From positions 1 through 19,837 of the forward strand of contig CAJVPP010001459.1 of the NCBI GenBank assembly GCA_910592005.1: a stretch of 19,837 bases of DNA, given 5' to 3'. This document shows, piece after piece, positions 10,415 through 17,999 of this stretch. Below the pieces are notes generated by a model. It was not told where the DNA came from. It was given only the letters and a program-made list of their open reading frames with translations, and made no database searches. Positions within the stretch are counted from its first letter, which is position 1. Every line of letters begins with the position of its first letter. This stretch comes from Funneliformis mosseae (Eukaryota > Glomeromycota > Glomeromycetes > Glomerales > Glomeraceae). A program made the position numbers and the translations under genes.

Positions 10415-10923
10415 ATGACAAGTAATACTAATAATAAATTTGTTCAAAGTGAAATACTTGAAAATCAACTATATGAAGTGCTTTTGTATAAAAAGATGGA
10501 TATATTAGCTATTCAGAAACGTCTAGCTGAAAAAAATCTTAATATTAATGACAATGTATATTAAACAGTATTGAATCAAAGTAAAAAAGCAAAAACACTT
10601 GATTATATAAGTAGACTATTGTTTGATTTAGTAAAGATAATTATATCAATAGAGGAACATTTTGAGATTGGTGGATACTCAATCCTTAATACATTACATC
10701 GATATAGAGAAGATCTTATCGATAGATCATTGGGAAAATTTTTACTTAGAGAAAAATACCATTTACTTTTATATTTAAAAGAGGATAGAAGCATTATCTT
10801 GGTATTGTCAGTTATACTAATAAAAAAATGATAAAAGAAGAAGCTGAAAAAGATGTAAAAGCATATATTCAAAGTTTAGACATTCTAAGTGTAGTAATAC
10901 AGAAATTCATCAATAGGAAGTAA
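10415..10923 (+). pseudogene. Unrecognised ~169-residue helical protein gene
   Basis: From the ATG at 10415 the plus strand reads MTSNTNNKFVQSEILENQ, LYEVLLYKKMDILAIQKRL, then a TAA at 10562 where Gln fits, and continues open (KAKTLDYISRLLFDLVKII, FEIGGYSILNTLHRYREDLI) to 10831. A run of seven A around 10823 carries a one-base shift, after which MIKEEAEKDVKAYIQSLDI... runs to a TAG-free end at the TAA at 10921. Only one stop and one homopolymer shift separate this from an open gene, so it is relatively young. Composition suggests a soluble, mostly helical protein. The family is unknown. The minus-strand frame at 10603-10872 is its shadow. Confidence 0.55.
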
Positions 10924-10983
10924 AATGCTAATCTATATTTTTTGTCATACAGGGCATAATCTAGCAAAAAAAATCTAATTAAT

Positions 10984-11008
10984 GATCATGCAAAATGCCT
11001 TTTGACTA
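10984..11008 (+). repeat. Second copy of a 24-base dispersed motif
   Basis: GATCATGCAAAATGCC continuing TTTTGACTA here matches GATCATGCATAGTGCC continuing TTTGACTA at 604-627. Both copies have the same orientation and both sit shortly beyond the stop of a minus-strand pseudogene (688 and 11026) from unrelated families. It could be part of a dispersed repeat or a shared 3' element. Confidence 0.5.
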
Positions 11009-11025
11009 GCTCTGAACTAGCTAGA

Positions 11026-12033
11026 TTATTCAGACTCTGATTCAGTTTCAGAGTTAGAAGATTCTGAGTTAGAACAGTAATAATTTTCATCAAAATTTTC
11101 AATATAAATATTTGGATTTAGCTGATCTATGACTTATTTGCTAATATTTTCATATCCTTTTAAATCTAGAAATTTTAAATTGAAATTTGAGCGAGCAATT
11201 TCTTTGATAGTCATACTAGTAATATTGTAATATCCAAGGCTAAGATGCTGAATCTTTGAGTAGGAGTGAATAACATTGCAAATTGATAATTCACTAATAA
11301 ATATACAACCACTTAGATCAAGATATTCTAATTTATAGCAAGAATAGACCAGTACTTCAGTAATCTTATCACTAATATCATTATGACTGATCTCTAAATG
11401 TCTTAAATTTAGAGATCTTTTGATGATGAATATAATCAATTTATCATTCCACAAAGCCATAGTCTTACTAAAGTCAAGATATTCTATTTTGAAGGATCTT
11501 TGTATTAAAGTATTAGCATCTTTAACATTCTCCTTACTAAATATAATATCAAGATTTTGTAAATTTAGGCATAAGTTTAAGATGCAACTTATAGATTTAT
11601 CTGTGATCTGACGTGCTTCAGCAAAATGAAATACTTGTATATCATAACAATTTTCTGTAATTTCAAATAAGGATTTATTTGTAATATTTCTGCAGTAAGA
11701 AATATTTAGATGTTCTAATTTATAGCATGATTATACAATTACATATAAGTCTTTATCAGTTATTGCTTAAGCATCCTACAAATTGAGATATCTTAAATTA
11801 GAATATAATTCTGCTATTAGAATAGTGATCTATTACTAAAACTTATACTATTTTTGAAATCTAAATGATTTATATTTAGAAATATATTCACAATACTTTT
11901 TATTATTTTATCTAAAAGTGAATGGTAATAAGTAATTTCTAGATGAGTTAGATTTGAGACATAAGCTGGCTTATGCTTTTATTCATTATTTTTATAAATT
12001 TTTCCAATCGAAAATAATTTTTAACATTATAGC
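11026..12033 (-). pseudogene. Cysteine-type leucine-rich-repeat protein, copy A
   Basis: The minus strand encodes tandem ~25-residue LRRs of the AMN1/F-box-LRR cysteine type: KLEHLNISYCRNITNKSL, FEITENCYDIQVFHFAEA, KSISCILNLCLNLQNLD, SLNLRHLEISHNDISDK, CYKLEYLDLSGCIFISE, and an acidic Ser/Glu tail ending SESE at the TAA at 11026. These proteins usually act as protein-interaction scaffolds, often in ubiquitin ligases, but no F-box is seen here because the N-terminus is missing. Breaks include stops at 11776-11778 (TAG), 11767-11769 (TAA) and 11731-11733 (TAA), all three at codons that are also stops in copy B. There is also a minus-one shift near 11824, a TAA near the tail, and a small palindromic insertion at 11960-11975. 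Only 11134-11460 is open. It is inverted relative to copy B at 15452-17802. Confidence 0.75.
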
Positions 12034-12288
12034 CATACTCTAGTTATTTTCCTTTAGCTCAATATGACACTATAGGATAAGAGCACCACATCTATACTAT
12101 AGTCAATCAACAAATAAAATGAGATAGAGGATTTATCTATCGCTAAAAAATATAAAATTTATTCTAATAATTCTAGTATAATAAAAATGCTTATATGTGT
12201 CATAAATGATGTATACTGTATTTTTAAATAAAAAATTAAATTACGCATATTGGTGATATATCTAGCAAAATTTGCTGAAGATGTGTTA

Positions 12289-13560
12289 CTAATAGTTATA
12301 CATATTAATAATATCAGATATTTTATCATTTTCTATAGACTCCGATTTCAGGTCTGAATTGTGCTTATCTTTAGATTTAAAGTTTTCTGATTTTGTATCA
12401 CCTATAGCATAATTATCACTTGTATCAAGGCATTCAGATTCTTACCTTAATGCGATTCTCAAAAGTAGCTTAAAATATTGGGAAATTAGGTTCTTATTAC
12501 TATGAATTCTAAAAGTGTATTTACTTTCATAATCTCATAATTTTTTAGGTATAGTTTTATAAGGTTTCTACTTTAAGAAATTATTAAATAACCAAGTATT
12601 ATGTATTCTACTTTCAGTAAAGATAGGGTCAGATAACTTTTTAGCTTTAATTGCATCTTAAATTCAGATAAACAATTCTCTTATGTATTCTGGATTCTTT
12701 TTTATAGAAAGAAATGGTCAAGGATTAGGATTCTTCTTCTTTTTTCCTCTGTTCTTTAAATAGCCAGTACAGTATCAAGAATAGCCCTCTTTATATTATG
12801 ATAGAATATTCAAAGAGTCCAGTTCATAGATATTGATCTGAAGAGATCTTACTTCTATAGGTCTTATACTTAACATCACTATCACATCCGCAAGATTTTC
12901 TCTAATAGAAATTTTAGAAATATCCATGTTCTGAATCCTTTTACTCATATTTTCTAAGAAGAAATATATGGAAATTCTGTCTGAATTAACCATTCACTTT
13001 TTAGTTCATTTTTTCTGAATTTTATTAGAATCTTGAATAAGGTCCTTATCTTTGACAAATTCTTCAATAAATCACCTTCTGCTAACTTCACACAGAATGT
13101 TAACTGACGTGAAATACTAGCAACAATTTTATTTTCATCTTTATTTTTTAGATCTAAGTTTAAATGATAAGTGAAATATCTATAATATCACTGGTTATAG
13201 CATAAAATTCCACTTTTCCCTCTATGGTGAAGTTTTTCTTTCTTTTATTTAGCATAAAAGCATCTATCTTCTCTTTACTCTATTATTAGTACCGTTGGTA
13301 AAGATAACTTTAATATACCTGTGGACTATTCAATCAGAAAATAAATCATCAAGTTTAGAAGCATATTTGCTTAATTGTTCTGAGATAGAATCAGCTGACA
13401 AATTATACTTTTTTAGAAACAGCTCTAAGACTAACACAAAGTTATTAGCTTTAGATTTTTGGGCCTTTAGGATAGTTTTTGCAGTAGCTGTATCAATACT
13501 AACTATTATCTAGTTATATTATGTGAGAAAAAATTTAATTCGAAAAATTCCTTCAATCAT
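12289..13560 (-). pseudogene. Unrecognised ~420-residue basic gene
   Basis: The minus strand from the ATG at 13560 reads MIEGIFRIKFFLT, then VSIDTATAKTILKAQKSKAN, LSADSISEQLSKYASKLDDLF, a TGA, and IVHRYIKVIFTNGTNNRVKR. Frame changes follow through FMLNKRKKNFTIEGKVEFYA and FVKDKDLIQDSNKIQKK. From 12993 one register holds to the TAG at 12289: MVNSDRISIYFFLENMSKRI, YCTGYLKNRGKKKKNPNP, PFLSIKKNPEYIRELFI, DAIKAKKLSDPIFTESRIHN, TWLFNNFLK, KPYKTIPKKL, DYESKYTFRIHSNKN, and an acidic Ser/Asp/Glu tail. The stops are TAA, TAG or TGA at plausible Gln or Arg/Trp sites. I believe this family is multicopy in Rhizophagus but know no function. It starts 97 bases from the oppositely oriented gene at 13658. Confidence 0.55.
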
Positions 13561-13657
13561 AGATTTTGGGATACCATATAACAGAGGGTTGAAAGAAGGA
13601 AAAAATAATAATATAACTCATACAATCTAAAGGGACTAGCTTTGGCTAGCATTGAAT
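13561..13657. promoter_or_regulatory. Shared leader of a divergent gene pair
   Basis: These 97 bases separate the ATGs of two divergent pseudogenes (13560 minus, 13658 plus) and must once have held both start regions. A 5-bp hairpin CTAGC-TTTG-GCTAG lies at 13636-13649. No TATA or CAAT element can be told from the AT-rich background. Confidence 0.3.
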
Positions 13658-14131
13658 ATGAAAAATATACAACACATTTTTGAATATCTATAATAAAAGT
13701 GAAATAAAATTTTAAGATTATTAATATCAAAATTACCTCATATAGGTCATTTTTCCTACCAATATATTAAAAAAGATGGTTCAATTTATAGGAAAGAATG
13801 AATGAGTGATTTAGGATACATCAAATATTATAAAACCTATTCTAAAATAATATGCCCTATCTGTAATAAGCTAACCTATTCTGATATTAAAATCTGTAAC
13901 ACGTATAGCAGATTTTATAATCATATCTGATGTGAAAGTAAAAAATCTCCTTTGATCAAAGATTTTTAGGAGGGAAAGCTTTTCACTGTTTCCTTACTAT
14001 AGCTCAAAAGATTTTTCTGCAAAATGATTAGATTATTTTCTATAATACCAAAGGTATAAGGGAAGGCTGAAATATTATTTGTCTTACCCTATAGAATTAA
14101 AAAGTTCTTGTATATTATTATTTGTTTTTAG
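13658..14131 (+). pseudogene. Small gene with a CPIC knuckle, decayed
   Basis: From the ATG at 13658 to the TAG at 14129 the plus strand holds one register of 157 codons with 8 internal stops and no frameshift. It begins MKNIQHIFEYL, then LLISKLPHIGHFSYQYIKKD, MSDLGYIKYYKTYSKII, CPICNKLTYSDIKICNTYS, RFYNHI, a TGA, CESKKSPLIKDF, a TAG, EGKLFTVSLL, a TAG, and LKRFFCKMIRLFSIIPKV. The CPIC...C...H...C spacing suggests a small zinc-binding fold, so a nucleic-acid-binding role is possible but unproven. The last 48 bases overlap the end of the minus-strand pseudogene at 14084-15342, so one of the two 3' ends may be misplaced. Confidence 0.5.
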
Positions 14132-15342
14132 CCTATATAGTGGAAGTTCTAGTATACCTTTATCTCCATAACCAAGACCATTATATGGCTGGTGATTAAT
14201 TTGATATAAATGTTTCCAAACTTATTTTTTTTTAGATCCTATTTTTTTCCTATTTATCTTTACAGTATAATCACATCAATTTCCAGTAATTGCATTAATT
14301 GCTCTTATAGTTGAGTTAAGATCTGATATTACCTTAACACAAAAATTAAACTAAAGAGTAATATAGATTGATCTAGAAGCTCTATAAACCTTTCACAGAA
14401 TCATGAGAATGCTTTGATATAATATTTTCAGAAAAAATATACTTATAATCTATGCCGGTAAAGCTTAATATTTAAAAAAGTTCTTGTATAACTTTTCAGT
14501 GATTTGCTAAATAGTTTTTGCGCAAGTTCTCTACTATTGATTTTTCAAAATTATCTTTAGATTTGTAACAGGTACCCTCCTACTGTACAATGTTCTTAGC
14601 TTCCAATTCTTCTATTGCATTTTTTTTATTATATCCTTACTTTTAAAAATGAGATAACCACAAGAAATATTTTCAAGATTCAGGTAGTCTGAAATGTTTT
14701 ACAAACTTTTTATTGTAAAGATTATCCTAAATCTCATTATCCATATCTTTATTACCATAAATATTTTGTATATAAAAATATTTAAGTGTCATAGTATCTG
14801 GAATAGAGTATTTTTAATCAAACTTAAGATTTTCAGCTTCTTCAGAATCAAGATTTTGGGAAGTAAAAATCGTATTAAAATCTGTTTCTTTGATATCTAA
14901 TGCTTCAACCCTAACCTTATTGCAAACTTTTTTACAATTCACTATAATTTCTCAGCTCTTATTCATTTTAATTAGTTAGAGAGTAGCACCTGTATTGGCT
15001 ATAAGACTACAAAGCTTCTCAATAAAATATCTCGTAGAAAGCTATTTTTGATGCTCAATTTTGACAAATATTATTATAGCTAGAGACTCGTCAATTTTAT
15101 AAGAAATAGTATTACTATCCCATTCATGATGTCTTTTTATTGCTGTAGGCAAATTATTAGGTCGAGAACTTTCAAGTTCTGCTCAGATATTTTTATGACC
15201 TGGTAGACGAAAAAGTTCATTAAAAGTATTCTGATAAAATATGAAAATAATACAATGAAAACAATCGTGAATTTAGTAAAATATTTGCGCAAGAGCTTCT
15301 ACATAAACTGAAATAGCGATATTTGTAATAACTATAACCAGG
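14084..15342 (-). pseudogene. C-terminal part of an origin-binding helicase-like protein
   Basis: The minus strand from about 15342 reads LVIVITNIAISVYVEALAQI, NTFNELFRLPGHKNI, a TGA, AELESSRPNNLPTAIKRHHE, YFIEKLCSLIANTGATL, RVEALDIKETDFNTIF, LDSEEAENLKFD, FYIQNIYGNKDMDNEI, a TAG, DNLYNKKFVKHFRLPES, AIEELEAKNIVQ and SIVENLRKNYLANH. A shift near 14400 follows, then LNSTIRAINAITGN, a TGA, CDYTVKINRKKIG and INHQPYNGLGYGDKG, with a stop at 14084. From memory this is the region after the helicase core in the Herpes_ori_bp-like replication proteins that are abundant in Rhizophagus. The Walker A/B ATPase part is absent, and the 5' end is cut at about 15342 beside a 10-base tandem repeat. I count about 13 stops before the shift, all explicable as transitions; NEI-TAG-DNL and GN-TGA-CDY look like lost Trp codons. 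Confidence 0.55.
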
Positions 15343-15350
15343 GTTAGAAA

Positions 15351-15400
15351 ATTAGTATAGTTAGTACAGCTTAGTACAGTTTAGTACAGTTAATACACAT
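15351..15400 (+). repeat. Tandem 10-base repeat TTAGTACAGT at a junction
   Basis: Five 10-base units run in phase: ATTAGTATAG, TTAGTACAGC, TTAGTACAGT, TTAGTACAGT and the degenerate TAATACACAT. Related words (GTATAGTACAGTACAAGTACAAG) follow at 15421-15443. The array lies between the truncated 5' end of the origin-binding pseudogene (15342) and the truncated 5' end of LRR copy B (15452), so it marks a rearrangement junction. Confidence 0.75.
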
Positions 15401-16294
15401 AATAATTAATATAAAATTTAGTATAGTACAGTACAAGTACAAGATCAAAATTTGCCTAGTACATACAAATTTCCCAACCCTGACTATAATGTTAATAATC
15501 GTTTTCGATTGGAAAAATTTGTAAAAATAATGTGTGGAAAGAATAAACCAGCTTATGCTTCAAATGTAACTTATCTAGAAATTACTTGTTACCATTCACT
15601 TTCAGATAAAAAAATAAAAAGTATTGCAAATACATTTCTGAATATAATTTATTTAGATTTCAAAGAAAGTATAGGTTTTGGTGATAAATAATAGCGGAAT
15701 CATATCCTAATTTAACATATCTCAATTTGTGAAATGCTTAAGCAATAACTGATAAAGGCTTATGTGCGATCATATGATCATGCCATAAATTAGAACATCT
15801 AAATATTTCTTATTGCAGAAATATTACTAATAAATCTTTGTTTGAAATTGCAGAAAATTGCAATGATTTACAAGAGTTCCATTTTGCCGAAACACGTTGG
15901 ATCACAGATAAATCTATAAGTTATATCTTAAACTCATGCCTAAATTTACGAAAACTTGATATTGCATATAGTAAGAAAGATATCAAAGATGTTAATACTT
16001 TAATGCGAAGATGTTTCAATATAGAGTATCTTGACTTTGCTGGTATCAAGGCTTTCTGTAATGAAAGATTAATTATAGCTATTATCAAAAGATCTCTAAA
16101 TTTAAGACATATAGAGATTGGCTGTAATGATATTGGTAATGAGGTTACTGAAGCATTGACTCATACTTGTTATAAATTAGAATATCTTGATATAAGTTGC
16201 TGTAGATTTATTAGTGAATTGTCAATCTACAATGTTATACATTCCTGCCCAAAACTCCAACATCTCAACCTTGAAGATTGTAATATTACAAGTA

Positions 16295-17612
16295 CAGTTC
16301 CTGACGAAAAGAATGGTAGAGATAGTTTTCGACGGTATGTATAAACTTTATTTTTAATGTTTATTTTTATTTTTTTATTTAAAAGAATAATACTAACAGA
16401 ACATTTTTTAATACTTAATTAATATTTTGTGTGCCCTCCTTCTGCATTGATACATGCTTGAATCCGGTTCAGCATGCTATTAATGTACTGAAGTAACACA
16501 CTATCATTAAGATCGTCTCATTCTTGCTGGATTGTATTAAGGAAAACATCACAGGTAATTTTTTTTTTTGCCACCATATTCTTAATCCTTTTCTTCACCT
16601 TTTCCTTTAATACAGCTCATACATTTTTGATAGGATTCAAGTCTGGGCTATACGAAGGCCAAGAAAGAACTCTTCTTGGAAGATGTTTTTTCAAGTCACT
16701 CTGAACGTCTCGTGAGGCGTGTTTTGGATCATTGTTTTGTTAGAAGACCCAGTTGCGACCAAGTAATGCTGTCACATTGTCATACAAATGATCGTCTAGG
16801 ATGTTTTGATACAAATGACGGTCCAAATTTTCAGTAAACAAATGAATGCCAACTTTTCCTTTGACACTAATTGCTGCCCAAATATGAACCTTGAATGGAT
16901 GCTTTACCATAGGAGCAACTGGTTGAGCATCATGGGACCATACACGAATAGTATTTCTAAACATTTGGAGTGTTGTTTCATCAGAAAAAACAACTTTTTT
17001 CCAGTTGTAATGCAAATAATCACGTGACCAAGACAATCTAATATCCTTCACTTTTTGGGTCAAGAGAGAAACTTTTCTTGGCATAACAGAAATATATTCA
17101 AGGTTTTTAAGTTCGCGACGTACTGTACGTTCGCTAACCTCAAGTTCAGAATCTTTTTCTTCTAATTTTACCTTAAATTCACCTGCAGTAGTGAAATGGT
17201 TGTGTTTTAAAATTTTTCTGATATGGTAGCATTGGTTCGCGAACAATTTTCTTGGGTAGCCAGAAGAATGACTGATAGTAATATTGGTAGTTTACGTAGT
17301 AAACTGACATATCGTTCACATATACGCAAAGGAATACATAATCGTTCATGAATTTCCTTTACACTTCGTACGGTTTGTTTCCAGAGTCTCTTAACGGAGT
17401 TTCTTTGAATTTTAAGAGAGCTTAGCATTTTTTCGGTTAAGAAATCACAACAAAAACAAAAATAAACATAAGTTTTTTTAACTTACCTTTTATATTATGA
17501 TTCCAACGCCTAATTTGATCATATAAACAACAGCCCATATCGGAAATGCGGTTTACGTTTTGGCCTAAAATAGATGCGGTATTTAAACTGCCATTCTTTT
17601 CGCCAGGGACTG
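16295..17612 (-). mobile_element. Tc1/mariner DNA transposon, 1318 bp, inside LRR copy B
   Basis: The left end CAGTTCCTGACGAAAAGAAT continuing GGTAG (16295-16319) and the reverse complement of the right end CAGTCCCTGGCGAAAAGAAT continuing GGCAG (17588-17612) match at 22 of 25 positions, and all three differences are transitions. TA is duplicated at 16293-16294 and 17613-17614. Copy A of the LRR gene is an empty-site reference: it reads tattactagTAtgactatc where this copy reads tattacaag-TA-[element]-TA-agactatc. The length is typical of autonomous Tc1 elements, and one transposase pseudogene fills the minus strand. The insertion happened after the LRR copies separated, since copy A lacks it. 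Confidence 0.93.
16419..17428 (-). pseudogene. Tc1-type DDE transposase, inactivated
   Basis: From the ATG at 17428 the minus strand encodes an N-terminal helix-turn-helix region (SVKEIHERLCIPLRICERYV), and a one-base loss near 17290 shifts the frame. The second helical region (SERTVRRELKNLEYISVM) and catalytic core follow from 17246. The first catalytic Asp is present in VVFSDETTLQMF (about 17000). The second motif, normally QQDNDPKH, reads stop-Q-N-N-D-P-K-H near 16730, so the catalytic Asp is Asn. The third, normally SPDLNPIENVW, reads [14 protein letters not shown] near 16640-16620, so the catalytic Glu is Lys and the Trp is TGA. A homopolymer shift at about 16560 and another TGA follow before the C-terminus MLNRIQACINAEGGH. 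Tc1 transposases cut and paste at TA sites and need all three acidic residues, so this copy could not act even without the stops. Length, about 340 codons, is normal for the family. Confidence 0.9.
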
Positions 17613-17976
17613 TAAGACTATCAAAGAAATTGCTCGCTCATGTCTCAATTTAAAATCTCTAGATTTGGAAGGATGTAAAAATATTAGCAAAAAAGTCATA
17701 GATCAGCTAAATCCAAATATTCATATTGAAAATTTTGATAAAGATTACTGCTGTTCTGATTTAGAATCTTCTAGCTCTGAAACTGAATCAGAGTCTGAAT
17801 AATCTAGCTAGTCCAAAGCAGTGATCATCAGCTTTGCGTTGCTTGATATATTGTATTTCACATTTTTTTCGTTTGAAGATTAAAGAAAACTAGCTAATCA
17901 AGCAAAATGCTAGTACTTTACCGATCTAACTAATCTGGATCAGCCGAATAATCTACATATTTTTATCGATTTTGAA

Positions 17977-17999
17977 TACTAACATTTGATATTACACAG
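17977..17999 (+). promoter_or_regulatory. Probable 3' splice site of coiled-coil gene copy B
   Basis: TACTAAC (17977-17983), the consensus fungal branch point, is followed 16 bases later by ACAG ending at 17999, where the readable coiled-coil frame begins (ACATTGAATCC). This suggests that a short first exon with the start codon lay upstream. I could not locate that exon with confidence. Confidence 0.5.

Larger units (their letters stand above)
15452..17802 (+). pseudogene. Cysteine-type leucine-rich-repeat protein, copy B, split by a Tc1 element
   Basis: The plus strand reads FPNPDYNVNNRFRLEKFVKI and YASNVTYLEITCYHSLSDKK, then LRRs such as CHKLEHLNISYCRNITNKSL, ENCNDLQEFHFAETRWITDK, CFNIEYLDFAGIKAF, CYKLEYLDISCCRFISEL and CPKLQHLNLEDCNITS, where the Tc1 element enters at 16293-16294. 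Coding resumes at 17615 with ctatcaaagaaattgctcg, the same bases as copy A, and ends with the Ser/Glu-rich tail SESE at the TAA at 17800. Besides the insertion there is a minus-one shift near 15689 and stops at 15730 (TGA), 15739 (TAA) and 15775 (TGA). The 15838-16294 part is open. The N-terminus, including any F-box, is missing. The coiled-coil gene copy B follows about 200 bases downstream on the same strand, an arrangement mirrored in copy A. Confidence 0.8.

Noticed and set aside
13295..13513. 72-residue plus-strand frame with a hydrophobic C-terminus
   Set aside because: It is antisense to the VSIDTATAKTILKAQKSKAN block of the 12289-13560 pseudogene.
14694..14900. 68-residue plus-strand hydrophobic frame
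   Set aside because: It is antisense to the FYIQNIYGNKDMDNEI region of the origin-binding pseudogene.
16806..17027. 73-residue plus-strand frame inside the Tc1 element
   Set aside because: It is antisense to the conserved DDE core of the transposase, so it is a shadow.
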